A model generated the notes under the pieces. It had not been told where the DNA came from, did not search any database, and was given only the letters and a program-made list of their open reading frames with translations. This document shows positions 24,918-33,385 of a stretch of DNA of 64,000 nucleotides, one piece after another (the stretch's first letter is position 1; each line of letters starts with the position of its first letter). Origin of the DNA: Rhizobium sp. SL86. GTDB lineage: Bacteria > Pseudomonadota > Alphaproteobacteria > Rhizobiales > Rhizobiaceae. The stretch is taken from the NCBI RefSeq assembly GCF_026672545.1, contig NZ_JAPPRJ010000001.1, positions 2,171,501 to 2,235,500 of the forward strand, in the 5' to 3' direction. The position numbers were made by a program, and so were the translations under genes.

Positions 24918-26654
24918 ATGTTCCGGTTCGCGCGTGCTTTTCCGACGGCATCTCTCGGCGTCTATCTTGTGGCGCTTGCCGTCGTCACTGCTCTGCCGTT
25001 CATCCTCTTCTCGGTCTTCCTGATGCTGCGGCTGGAGGCGCAGCAGCGTGAGGGCCTCAACCGCGACACCGAAGAAAACGCACGCTCGATTGCACGGGCG
25101 ATCGATCGAGAGCTGCGGGATTCGGCGACAACCCTTCGCCTGATTGCAAGCTCTCCGGAACTGCGCACCGGTGATCTGCGGGAGTTCCATGAGCGCACCC
25201 AGTACAGCCTGCGCGGCTCCTCCCGCTACATTCTTCTGACGGATACGGACGGCGCGCAAAAGCTGAACACCCGTTTTTCCTACGGCGTACCGTTGCAGCA
25301 GATGTCGAACATGGATGGGCTCCGCTCCGTCCTCTCCTCCGGCCAGATCGAAGTGTCCAACGTCTTTTTCGGCAATTCCAGCCGGCGCTGGGTCTTCAAC
25401 CTTTTGATGCCGCTGCCGGAGGATCTTTCGCAGGCTGGCGCGGCCCTGGTGCTCACGCAGAATGCCGAAGATCTGCAACGGCTGATCAACACGGATATGC
25501 TGCCGGAGGGATGGTCGGTTGCCGTTCTCGATCAGCGCGGCAATGTCGTCACCTCCACCCATGCCTGGGCCGGGGAGCCCAGCCCCGTCCGCGAAAACAC
25601 GCTGGCGCTGATGACGGGCGTCAGTGGCACCATCGAGGATGTCGGCGGTAATCCCCGCCTGATGTACGGTTATGCCGGCGTGCCGGAGTGGACGTGGAAA
25701 GTGGTCGTCTGGGGACCCATCGCCGCCGCGCAGGGCAATATCCTCGCGGCCTGGCGCACGCTCGTCATCGGCAGTCTCATCATTCTGGCCGGAAGCATCG
25801 CCATCAGCTATCTAGTGGCGCGCCAGCTCAGAACGCCGATCCGCGCCATTGCCCACATGGCAGACCGCATCGGCCGGGGTGAGATCGTGGCGCCCATCGA
25901 GACGCGCATCACCGAAGCCAACCAGATCTCGATTGCACTGTCCAACGCCTCCTTCGACCGCAGCGAGGCGGAGGACCGTATCCATCTGATCATGCACGAA
26001 CTGGTGCATCGTACGAAAAACATCATGACGCTGATCCAGGCGATGATGCGTCAGCTCGCCCGGCGCGAAACCAGCATGCCGGAATTTCAGAAGGCGATCG
26101 GCGAACGCCTGCAAGGGCTCGGCAAGTCGATCGAGATGCTGGCGCAGGAGCAATGGGCCGGCGTGCCGATCAGCAAGGTGATTTCGCTGCACATGGAGAC
26201 CTTTGCCGAAACCCGGGACCGGGTTCGGGCAAGTGGCCCGGACTTCACGCTGCGTGCCGAGGCGGTGCAGAACCTCGGGCTCGTCCTGCACGAGCTTGCG
26301 ACGAATTCGGTCAAGTACGGGGCGCTTTCGGTGCCCGAAGGTGAAGTGCGGATTCAGTGGAGTGATTTGGGGAGTGATTTGGGGAGCGACTTGGGGAGCG
26401 CTTTGCAAAACGATCTGACGGGCGAGGAGGGGGAGCGCCTTGTCCGCATCGAATGGAAGGAAATCGGCGGTCCTCCCGTCGAGGAACCGACCTCGACCGG
26501 TTTCGGCACGACGATCATCCAGCGCCATGCAGCCGCGTCCTTCAACGGCACGGTGGAACTCGACTATCGTCGAGAGGGCTTCCGTTGGGTGCTCATCGGG
26601 CCGCGACGGCTGTTCGAACGTCAGTCCGGCGACGCACAGAGGGATATGGCCTAG
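24918..26654 (+). CDS. HWE-family sensor histidine kinase
   Basis: 578 residues. Two membrane helices (about 13-38 and 280-302) bracket a large periplasmic sensor domain; a HAMP-like linker follows. The kinase core has an HWE/HisKA_2 H-box (MHELVHRTKNIMTLIQAMM, His364), N-box LHELATNSVKYGALS (457-471) and W-x-E (W513, E515 in IEWKEIGGPP), then GFGTTIIQRH. HWE kinases often phosphorylate PhyR-type or single-domain regulators in the general stress response, and no response regulator is adjacent. Residues 482-494 come from a 12-base tandem repeat giving SDLGSDLGSDLG inside the ATP-binding domain. Confidence 0.85.
   Translation: MFRFARAFPTASLGVYLVALAVVTALPFILFSVFLMLRLEAQQREGLNRDTEENARSIARAIDRELRDSATTLRLIASSPELRTGDLREFHERTQYSLRGSSRYILLTDTDGAQKLNTRFSYGVPLQQMSNMDGLRSVLSSGQIEVSNVFFGNSSRRWVFNLLMPLPEDLSQAGAALVLTQNAEDLQRLINTDMLPEGWSVAVLDQRGNVVTSTHAWAGEPSPVRENTLALMTGVSGTIEDVGGNPRLMYGYAGVPEWTWKVVVWGPIAAAQGNILAAWRTLVIGSLIILAGSIAISYLVARQLRTPIRAIAHMADRIGRGEIVAPIETRITEANQISIALSNASFDRSEAEDRIHLIMHELVHRTKNIMTLIQAMMRQLARRETSMPEFQKAIGERLQGLGKSIEMLAQEQWAGVPISKVISLHMETFAETRDRVRASGPDFTLRAEAVQNLGLVLHELATNSVKYGALSVPEGEVRIQWSDLGSDLGSDLGSALQNDLTGEEGERLVRIEWKEIGGPPVEEPTSTGFGTTIIQRHAAASFNGTVELDYRREGFRWVLIGPRRLFERQSGDAQRDMA
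26361..26405 (+). repeat. In-frame 12-bp tandem repeat inside the HWE kinase gene
   Basis: Units AGTGATTTGGGG (26361-26372 and 26373-26384, identical), AGCGACTTGGGG (26385-26396) and a partial AGCGCTTTG (26397-26405). Each unit adds the residues SDLG, so copy-number change would keep the reading frame. Confidence 0.85.
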
Positions 26655-26678
26655 GAACGAAGGGTCAGGCTGCGCGTT
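26654..26678 (+). promoter_or_regulatory. EcfG-type promoter for topoisomerase IB
   Basis: GGAAC (26654-26658), 16 bases, CGTT (26675-26678). Full consensus. Only eight bases separate it from the ATG at 26687, so the transcript would have almost no leader. The -35 begins on the last base of the kinase stop codon. Confidence 0.55.
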
Positions 26679-26686
26679 CTGCGGCC

Positions 26687-27739
26687 ATGGATGTATCCAC
26701 CACCCCGCTCTCCCCGGATCTTTCGACACTGGCCGAAATCGGCCTGACCTATGTCAGCGACCGCGAGCCGGGCATTCGTCGGCAGCGTCGCGGCAAGGGG
26801 TTCTGCTACCGGATGCCGGATGGCAGCCTGGTCTGCGAAGGACCCGAGAAAAAACGTATCCTTTCGCTGGGTTTGCCGCCGGCCTACGAGAATGTCTGGA
26901 TCTGCCTTGATCCGCGCGGACATCTGCAGGCGACAGGTTTTGATGCGCGCGGCCGCAAGCAGTACCGTTATCATGCCGATTGGCAGTCCTTCCGCAGCGA
27001 GCTGAAATACGACCAGCTGACGCGCTTCGGCGAGGTGCTGCCACGCATGCGCCGGCGGGTGCAGCGGGATCTATCCTCCGGCCTCACCAGCGCGGAAGCG
27101 GTACTGGCCGCGCTGGTGGCGCTGATGGATGCGACGCATCTGAGAGTGGGAAACGAGGCCTATGCCAGGGAAAACCGCACTTTCGGGGCGACGACGCTTC
27201 TCAAGCGGCACATGACGCTGTCTGACGATTCCGTCATCTTGAAATTCTCGGCCAAGGGCGGCAAACGCGTGCAACACACGATCCGCCATCCCCGGCTTCA
27301 GCGGATCTTCGAGGAAATCGCGGATCTGCCGGGACGCCGTCTGTTCTCCTGGCCGGACGAAGAAGGCCATGTGCGGCCCGTCGATTCCGGTCGGCTGAAC
27401 GCCTATCTGGCGGAAATTTCCGGACTTTCGATTTCGGCTAAGACCTTTCGCACCTGGGGTGGCAGTCTTGCGGCCTTCTGTGCGGCCCGCCGTGCCTTTG
27501 AGACATCCGAGAAGATCCGGGTGAAGCTCCTGACGACGGCGGCGTCGGAAGAATTGCAGAACACCCCCGCCGTCTGCCGCAACAGCTATATCCACCCGGC
27601 TATTCTTTCGCTTGCGGAGGATACCGAGCCGCTTGCGCGGCTGCTGGAACGGCCGATGGAGCCGGAGGCGAAACTTGCCGGGCTGCGGGCGGACGAACAG
27701 AGGCTCCTGTCATTCCTGCACAACACCGTCGGCGCCTGA
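26687..27739 (+). CDS. DNA topoisomerase IB (poxvirus type)
   Basis: 350 residues. The bacterial topoisomerase IB fold is shown by GLTYVSDREPGIRRQRRGKGF near the N-terminus (quoted in part), RKQYRYHADWQ, MDATHLRVGNEAYARENRTF, KTFRTWGGSLAA and the active-site Tyr in RNSYIHPAIL, preceded by NTPAVC. It relaxes supercoils through a 3'-phosphotyrosine link without ATP. Common in rhizobia and not essential in the groups studied. Start ATG at 26687 matches the family; a much longer open frame upstream overlaps the kinase gene and is not used. Confidence 0.88.
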   Translation: MDVSTTPLSPDLSTLAEIGLTYVSDREPGIRRQRRGKGFCYRMPDGSLVCEGPEKKRILSLGLPPAYENVWICLDPRGHLQATGFDARGRKQYRYHADWQSFRSELKYDQLTRFGEVLPRMRRRVQRDLSSGLTSAEAVLAALVALMDATHLRVGNEAYARENRTFGATTLLKRHMTLSDDSVILKFSAKGGKRVQHTIRHPRLQRIFEEIADLPGRRLFSWPDEEGHVRPVDSGRLNAYLAEISGLSISAKTFRTWGGSLAAFCAARRAFETSEKIRVKLLTTAASEELQNTPAVCRNSYIHPAILSLAEDTEPLARLLERPMEPEAKLAGLRADEQRLLSFLHNTVGA

Positions 27740-27779
27740 GCGGGCGGTTTCCGTCACCCGTCACCACCGAACAGACAAT

Positions 27780-27801
27780 GGCCGCCCCTTGCGGAGCGGC
27801 C
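27780..27801. terminator. Hairpin between convergent topoisomerase IB and PfpI genes
   Basis: GGCCGCCCC and GGAGCGGCC pair over nine positions (one G-T) with a four-base loop. On the minus strand the loop is GCAA and ATTGTCTGTT follows. Shared by the two convergent genes. Confidence 0.45.
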
Positions 27802-27827
27802 ACGGATTGAAAACCTCGGTCCGATGA

Positions 27828-28388
27828 TCAGGCGGCGCGGCGCTCGTGGCGGCCTTCGCGAACCTCCTCGACGATCTTCGACACGAAGGCCTGCAGATCC
27901 TTCGGCGAGCGCGAGGTGATGATGCCCTGGTCCACGACGACCTCCTTGTCCTCCCAGGTGGCGCCGGCATTTTTCACGTCGGTGCGGATCGAGTGGTAGG
28001 AGGTCGCCTTACGGCCACGAAGCGCATCCGCCTCGACCAGCAGCCACGGGCCATGGCAGATCGCCGCCACCGGCTTGCCGCTCTTGACGAATTCGCGGAC
28101 GATCCGGACGGCATCCTCGCTCGTGCGCAGGATGTCCGGGTTGATCTGGCCGCCCGGGATGACCAGCGCATGGTAGTCGTCGAGTTTGACGTCGGAGAGG
28201 GTGAGATCGACGGAGACGCTATCGCCCCAATCCTTCTCGTCCCAGCTCTTGATCTCGCCCGGCTTCAGCGAAGCGATCTTGACCTCGGCGCCCTGCTTGC
28301 GCAGCTCTTCCAGCGGCACACGAAGCTCGGAACGCTCGTAACCATCGGTCGCGATGATCAGGATTCGTGCGGATTTGATGTCAGTCAT
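27828..28388 (-). CDS. PfpI/DJ-1 family protein (general stress protein 18 type)
   Basis: 186 residues. ILIIATDGYERSELRVPLEEL starts the fold (quoted in part), and the nucleophile elbow VAAICHGPWLLVEA carries the conserved Cys-His; YDAL-type VIPGGQINPDILR is also present. Members act as proteases, glyoxalase III or protein/nucleotide deglycases, and annotation cannot separate these. ATG at 28388 follows GAAAGGACATTTC. Surrounded by stress-type genes. Confidence 0.82.
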   Translation of the reverse strand: MTDIKSARILIIATDGYERSELRVPLEELRKQGAEVKIASLKPGEIKSWDEKDWGDSVSVDLTLSDVKLDDYHALVIPGGQINPDILRTSEDAVRIVREFVKSGKPVAAICHGPWLLVEADALRGRKATSYHSIRTDVKNAGATWEDKEVVVDQGIITSRSPKDLQAFVSKIVEEVREGRHERRAA

Positions 28389-28411
28389 GAAATGTCCTTT
28401 CAGATAGGCCG

Positions 28412-28609
28412 TCACAGACGACCGGTCGAGAGATCACGCCCGTTGATGGAAGCTGGAACGCTGATCTCCTCCTTTGGCGCCCGCGGATGGGGCAGTTCCA
28501 CATTGTCGGGAACAACCACATGGCGTTCGCGCGGGTGCGGCGGATGAGGGGGAGGCGATGTCTTCTTGCGAGTGAACAACCCTCCAAGCACGTTGATAAA
28601 ACTGCGCAT
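28412..28609 (-). CDS. Small proline/histidine-rich protein
   Basis: 65 residues: a short hydrophobic start (MRSFINVLGGLFTRKK), then a Pro/His-rich stretch (TSPPPHPPHPRERHVVVPD) and a polar tail. GGAGGAAGAC precedes the ATG at 28609. An EcfG-type promoter lies 51 bases upstream and pfpI begins 23 bases downstream, so both may share a transcript. Function unknown; the His-rich part could bind metal, which is conjecture. Confidence 0.6.
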   Translation of the reverse strand: MRSFINVLGGLFTRKKTSPPPHPPHPRERHVVVPDNVELPHPRAPKEEISVPASINGRDLSTGRL

Positions 28610-28660
28610 GTCTTCCTCCGGTTCCTTCGCTCGCGGGTTTTTGCCGAGCATTGCTCCTTC

Positions 28661-28686
28661 AACCATCGGGCAGACCGGTTCGTTCC
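28661..28686 (-). promoter_or_regulatory. EcfG-type promoter for the 28609 gene and possibly pfpI
   Basis: Minus strand GGAAC (28686-28682), 17 bases, GGTT (28664-28661). Confidence 0.5.
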
Positions 28687-28796
28687 GGCCCGGAAGAAAG
28701 AGTTGGTGCGGCTGGAACAAACACCGGTGACGCTAGTTGACGCTGCGTCGAGGGCACGTTCGCGTGTCCCGTTTAACGCCGTTCGCAGGGGCACGA

Positions 28797-29852
28797 ATGC
28801 AAGAAGATCGCTTGACCGGCCACTGCCGGCCAAATCGACCACCCGTTTTGCCGTGTGTCGTGCGGTCGCTTTTTTTACTGCCTCCGCTTGTCCTTTTGTC
28901 GTCCTGTGCCGGTGTCCAGTCGGCGCTTGATCCCGCCGGATCGGAAGCCGATGCGGTCGCGACGCTGTTCTGGGTCATGGTGGCGGGCGGCGGTCTGATC
29001 TGGCTTCTGGTCGTCGGCCTGGTGATCTATGCCAGTCGGCTGCAGAAGGCGCCGGTGAGTGAAAGCACCGCCGGCAAGGTCATCCTGTTTGGCGGCGGCA
29101 TTTTTCCGATCGTCGTCCTCACGGCACTTCTCGCCTATGCGGTCTGGCTGATGCCGGCGATGCGCCCCTGGTTCGGCGGCGAGGGCGAAGGCCTGCGCCG
29201 CATCGAAATCACCGGCGAGCAGTTCTGGTGGCGCGTTCGTTACCTCGATGCCTCCGGCGCGGTGCTGCACGAGGCTGCCAACGAAGTGCACATGCCGGTC
29301 GGCGAGCGGGTGCTGTTCCTGCTGAAGGCGAAGGACGTTATCCACTCGTTCTGGATCCCCTCGATCGGCGGCAAGATGGATGCCATCCCGGGCCGTACGA
29401 ACGAATTGCAGCTGGAGGCGACGAAGCCCGGGTCCTATCGGGGCATCTGCGCGGAATTCTGCGGGACCTCGCATGCACTGATGGCCTTTACCGTCCAGGC
29501 GATGGAGGCGGAGGAGTTTGACCGATGGCTTGCCTCGGCCGGGCCGCGGCAAACCGCAGCCGCAGATGTCACGGGGGCGCATCCGGGGCTTTCGCTGTTC
29601 CTCCAGAACGGCTGTTCCGCCTGCCACACGATTGATGGCACGCCTGCCCAAGGGGAGATCGGACCGAACCTCAGCGCGTTCGGTACACGCCCGACGATCG
29701 CTGCCGGAACGCTTGCCAACACCACCGACAATCTCGTGCGTTTCATCCAGTACCCGGATGCCATCAAGCCCGGCGTGCGAATGCCGGGCTTTTCCATGCT
29801 GCCGCGCGACGAGGTGACGGCGATTGCCGCCTATCTGAAAGGACTAGAATGA
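28797..29852 (+). CDS. coxB: Cytochrome c oxidase subunit II fused to cytochrome c (caa3 type)
   Basis: About 351 residues. A lipoprotein-like signal (LVLLSSC) and two membrane helices lead to the CuA domain (FWWRVRYLD; CAEFCGTSHALM with both Cys, His and Met ligands). A C-terminal class I cytochrome c domain follows (NGCSACHTIDG, distal Met in RMPGFSM). It receives electrons from cytochrome c and passes them to haem a. ATG at 28797 is used; a GTG at 28860 would give a tighter lipoprotein signal. A weak EcfG-like site (GGAAC 28714-28718) lies upstream. Stop overlaps the next gene by four bases. Confidence 0.88.
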   Translation: MQEDRLTGHCRPNRPPVLPCVVRSLFLLPPLVLLSSCAGVQSALDPAGSEADAVATLFWVMVAGGGLIWLLVVGLVIYASRLQKAPVSESTAGKVILFGGGIFPIVVLTALLAYAVWLMPAMRPWFGGEGEGLRRIEITGEQFWWRVRYLDASGAVLHEAANEVHMPVGERVLFLLKAKDVIHSFWIPSIGGKMDAIPGRTNELQLEATKPGSYRGICAEFCGTSHALMAFTVQAMEAEEFDRWLASAGPRQTAAADVTGAHPGLSLFLQNGCSACHTIDGTPAQGEIGPNLSAFGTRPTIAAGTLANTTDNLVRFIQYPDAIKPGVRMPGFSMLPRDEVTAIAAYLKGLE

Positions 29853-32365
29853 CCGAGCTCGGACCGCTGCTTTCCGAAGACGAGCGCGCCGCGCAGGAAA
29901 AGCGCCTGCGGGACGTTTGGCGTACGCCGTCCGGCTGGCGTTACTGGACCTCGGTCAACAACAGCGAAATCGGCATGTGGTATGGCTGTGCTGCCTTTTC
30001 CTTCATGCTGTTTGCCGGGCTTCTGGCGCTGCTCGTCCGATTGCAGCTGGCCGTGCCGGACAACGATCTGCTGACCGCCGACTTCTTCAACCAGGCCTTC
30101 ACCCTGCATGGCACGGTGATGATGTTCCTGTTTGCCGTGCCGATCTTCGAGGCGGTGGCGATCTTCGTGTTGCCCTCGATGCTCGGTTCGCGGGAACTGC
30201 CGTTCCCGCGCCTGTCGGCCTTCGGTTTCTGGAGTTTCGCGATCGGCGGGGTCTTCGTCTGCGGGTCGATCTTCTTTGGCGCCGCGCCGAACAGCGGCTG
30301 GTTCATGTATCCGCCGCTCGCCACCGACAAGGACCAGAGCGGGATCGGCGCAGACATCTGGCTGCTCGGCCTTTCCTTCATCGAGGTCGCATCGATCGCG
30401 GCCGCCGTCGAGTTGATCGTCGGCATCATGAAGTGTCGCGCGCCCGGCATGCGCATCAACATGATGCCGTTGTTTGCCTGGTACCTGCTGGTGGTGGCCG
30501 GCATGATCCTGTTTGCCTTTCCACCACTGATCGCCGGCGACCTGCTGTTCGAAATGCAGCGCATGTTCGACTGGCCCTTTTTCGATGCGGAGCGTGGTGG
30601 CGATCCGCTTCTGTGGCAGCACCTGTTCTGGATCTTCGGCCATCCGGAGGTCTACATCATCTTCCTGCCGGCGATCGCGCTGATGGCGATGATCGTGCCG
30701 ACCTTCGCGCAGCGGCCGATCGTCGGTTATTCCTGGATCGTGCTGGCGGCGGTGGGCACCGGTTTCCTGAGCTTCGGGCTCTGGGTGCACCACATGTTCG
30801 CGACGGGCCTGCCGCAGATCTCGCTCGCCTTCTTCTCCGCCGCCTCCGAGGCGGTCGTCATTCCGACGGGTGTGCAGATCTTCGTTTTCATCGCCACCAT
30901 GCTGGCTGGGCGCGTCGTCTTTTCCGTGCCGATGCTGTTCGGTGCCGGTGGGCTGGCGATCTTCATCATCGGGGGCCTGACCGGCGTCATGGTGGCGCTC
31001 GTGCCCTTCGACTGGCAGGCGCATGACACTTATTTCATCGTCGCGCACCTGCATTACGTGCTGATCGGCGGCATGCTGTTTCCGGTCACGGCCGGCATCT
31101 ATTATTTCTACCCGTTCTTCTCCGGAAAGATGCTGTCGGACAGGATCGGCAAGATCGCCTTCTGGCTGATGTTCGTCGGCTTTAATGTCGGCTTCTTCCC
31201 GATGCATTTCACCGGGCTGCGGGGCATGCCGCGGCGTGTCTTCACCTATCCGGCCGACATGGGCTGGGACTGGCTCAATCTGATCTCCACCATCGGCGCC
31301 TTCATCTTCGCCGCCGGTTTTGCGCTGGTCGTCATCGATGTGGTGCGGCCAAAGAAGTCGCAGCCGCATGCGCCGGAAAACCCGTGGAATGCCGGCACGC
31401 TGGAATGGCTGAACGAGCCGGAGGAAAACTGGGGACTTCGATCGATCCCGATCATCAAAAGCCGCTATCCGCTCTGGGACCAGCCCGAGCTCAAGCAGCA
31501 TATCAAGGACGGGCGCTTTTACCTTCCGGACGCGGAGACGGGGCATCGCGAGACGCTCGTTACCTCCGTGCTCGATGGCGAACCACTGCAGGTGCTGCGC
31601 GTCGGCGGGACCTCCCATGTGACGATGGTTGCCGCTTTCCTGCTGGGCGGGGTGTTCATTGCGCTGACATTCGAATGGTGGTGGGTGACGATTGCCTGCG
31701 GTTTCGGAACGCTGTTTGCCATCCTCTACTGGCTGTGGACGGGAACCGCGCCGATCCCGGAGGCGGAATACAGGGACGCGGGCATGGGGCGGAAATTCCC
31801 GCTCTATGTGTCGGGTCCTGCGTCTGTCGGTTGGTGGGCGATGTTCATCACCATGGTGGGTGACGCGACCGCCTTCGCGAGCCTTGCCTTCGGCTATTTC
31901 TTCTACTGGACGATCCATGAGGATTTCACCGCCGGGCTTGGCGGTCCGGGCCTGTTCTGGCCGATGTGGGCTGCCGGACTGTTCGTCGCGGCCTCGCTCG
32001 TCATGGTCATGGCCCGCTGGAGCAATGAGCGAGATTGGAAGGGCGCGACACGCCTGCTTCTCATCCTCGCCTTTATCCTCACCCTTGCCGGAACCGGTGC
32101 CGGGCTGATGGGACCCTACAGCTTCGGCATGGAGCCGACCGCCCATGTCTATCCCGCCATCGTCTGGATGCTGGTGATCTGGACCTCCGTTCACGCCCTG
32201 GTGGCGCTCATCATGCAGCTCTATTGCCTGGCGCGCAGCTTTGCCGGACGGCTGACCGGAGCGTACGACCAGGACCTGCACAATGTCGTGCTCTACTGGC
32301 ATTTCATGTTGTTCACCGCCGTGGTCACCTTCGTCACCATCGGCCTGTTCCCGAGCCTGAGGTGA
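29849..32365 (+). CDS. coxA: Cytochrome c oxidase subunit I-III fusion
   Basis: 838 residues. The first 550 are subunit I: FTLHGTVMMFLFAVPI with a low-spin haem His, WIFGHPEVYIIFLPAIA with the CuB His and cross-linked Tyr, SFGLWVHHMFATGLP and HDTYFIVAHLHYVLIGG with the haem a3 and a ligands. The last 200 are subunit III (ASVGWWAMFITMVGDATAF to QDLHNVVLYWHFMLFTAVV). Such fusions occur in caa3-type oxidases. It reduces oxygen and pumps protons in the inner membrane. The start is coupled to coxB by a four-base overlap. Confidence 0.92.
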   Translation: MTELGPLLSEDERAAQEKRLRDVWRTPSGWRYWTSVNNSEIGMWYGCAAFSFMLFAGLLALLVRLQLAVPDNDLLTADFFNQAFTLHGTVMMFLFAVPIFEAVAIFVLPSMLGSRELPFPRLSAFGFWSFAIGGVFVCGSIFFGAAPNSGWFMYPPLATDKDQSGIGADIWLLGLSFIEVASIAAAVELIVGIMKCRAPGMRINMMPLFAWYLLVVAGMILFAFPPLIAGDLLFEMQRMFDWPFFDAERGGDPLLWQHLFWIFGHPEVYIIFLPAIALMAMIVPTFAQRPIVGYSWIVLAAVGTGFLSFGLWVHHMFATGLPQISLAFFSAASEAVVIPTGVQIFVFIATMLAGRVVFSVPMLFGAGGLAIFIIGGLTGVMVALVPFDWQAHDTYFIVAHLHYVLIGGMLFPVTAGIYYFYPFFSGKMLSDRIGKIAFWLMFVGFNVGFFPMHFTGLRGMPRRVFTYPADMGWDWLNLISTIGAFIFAAGFALVVIDVVRPKKSQPHAPENPWNAGTLEWLNEPEENWGLRSIPIIKSRYPLWDQPELKQHIKDGRFYLPDAETGHRETLVTSVLDGEPLQVLRVGGTSHVTMVAAFLLGGVFIALTFEWWWVTIACGFGTLFAILYWLWTGTAPIPEAEYRDAGMGRKFPLYVSGPASVGWWAMFITMVGDATAFASLAFGYFFYWTIHEDFTAGLGGPGLFWPMWAAGLFVAASLVMVMARWSNERDWKGATRLLLILAFILTLAGTGAGLMGPYSFGMEPTAHVYPAIVWMLVIWTSVHALVALIMQLYCLARSFAGRLTGAYDQDLHNVVLYWHFMLFTAVVTFVTIGLFPSLR

Positions 32366-32369
32366 GCCG

Positions 32370-32753
32370 ATGAAAAGCTTCATCCCCCGCGAAGTGGAAA
32401 CGCTCTGGACCCTGTTTACCGCGCCGGTGGTATGGGCTGGCCACTTCCTCATCTGTTACGTCGTCATGGCCGTCTACTGTGCTAAGCCCGGTTTCCTGGG
32501 CCTAACGTATGACAGCTATCGGCTGGCGCTTGCGGGCTTCACCATTGCCTGCCTCGCCTTCATCGTTTTTGCCGCCTATCTCGCCTGGCGGCAATGGGGT
32601 TTTGGCGCAGAGGAACCGCCGCATGCGGATGCGACGACGCTCGACCGCCGGCGTTTTCAGGGCTTTGCGACGCTGCTGCTTTCCGGCCTCAGCTTCGTGG
32701 CGGTCGTCTTCACCGCCATTCCGCTGCTCTTCCTCGCGGAGTGCCAGGCATGA
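32370..32753 (+). CDS. Small membrane protein of the caa3 oxidase cluster
   Basis: 127 residues with three hydrophobic segments (LFTAPVVWAGHFLICYVVMAV; YRLALAGFTIACLAFIVFAAYLAW, quoted in part; FATLLLSGLSFVAVVFTAIP). The N-terminus REVETLWTLFTAPVVW suggests a conserved accessory subunit; I know it only from this position in similar clusters. The start lies four bases after the coxA stop, and the stop overlaps ctaG by four bases. Role unproven. Confidence 0.7.
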   Translation: MKSFIPREVETLWTLFTAPVVWAGHFLICYVVMAVYCAKPGFLGLTYDSYRLALAGFTIACLAFIVFAAYLAWRQWGFGAEEPPHADATTLDRRRFQGFATLLLSGLSFVAVVFTAIPLLFLAECQA

Positions 32754-33385
32754 GACGCATCAGCCTCATCCTCGGCTTCATCCTGCTGAACATCGCCTGG
32801 ACCCTGCTGGTGCTGGGCGATCCGGCCTCGTTTTCCGTGCATATGATCGTCCACATGGCCGTGGTCGCCGGGGTTGCGCCACTTCTGGCGATCGGGATCT
32901 CGGGCACGCGTTATGACATCGTGTCGAAAAGCCGTATAGTGACGCCGCTTGTCGCCTCGATGATCGAACTCGTCACGGTCTGGGGCTGGCATCTGCCGGC
33001 GCTTCGCGCGCTGGCGGAATCAGCCCCGGCCTTTCGGGTGCTGGAGCAGGTGAGCTTTCTTGCCGCCGGTCTGGTGCTCTGGCTCTCCTGCTTCGGCGGG
33101 ACCGGTGCGGAGCAGGATCAGCGTCGCCTGGGCGGAACGCTGGGGCTCCTGTTTACCTCCATGCACATGACGCTGCTCGGCGCGCTGCTGTCGTTGGCGC
33201 CAAGGCCTCTGTACGGCGAGGGGTTCGTGACCTGTTTCGGCGTGCCGCTGTCGGCAGGACAGGATCAGCAGATCGGCGGTGTGGTGATGCTGATGGTGGG
33301 TGCCGCCGTTTATCTGGCGGGCGGCGTGATGTTGCTCGCCCGCACACTCAATGCGCCGGTTGCGGTGAAGGCGAGGGAGGGCTGA
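32750..33385 (+). CDS. ctaG: Cytochrome c oxidase assembly factor, CtaG (caa3) family
   Basis: 211 residues with about six membrane segments. HMIVHMAVVAGVAPLLAIG and WGWHLPALRALAESAPAFRVLEQVSF (quoted in pieces) hold the His residues characteristic of caa3_CtaG proteins; FTSMHMTLLGALLSLAPRPLY follows. In Bacillus this family is needed for caa3 oxidase formation, probably for copper delivery. It starts within the preceding stop (GGCATGAG), and its last base is the first base of the next ATG. Confidence 0.78.
   Translation: MRRISLILGFILLNIAWTLLVLGDPASFSVHMIVHMAVVAGVAPLLAIGISGTRYDIVSKSRIVTPLVASMIELVTVWGWHLPALRALAESAPAFRVLEQVSFLAAGLVLWLSCFGGTGAEQDQRRLGGTLGLLFTSMHMTLLGALLSLAPRPLYGEGFVTCFGVPLSAGQDQQIGGVVMLMVGAAVYLAGGVMLLARTLNAPVAVKAREG

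Noticed and set aside
29831..32452. Open frame of about 870 codons on the minus strand opposite coxA; similar long antisense frames lie opposite the RND permease, the monooxygenase and gcd.
   Set aside because: They are by-products of high GC content and strong codon bias. Their products are Arg/His/Gln-rich without domains, while the opposite strand encodes clear families with intact catalytic motifs.
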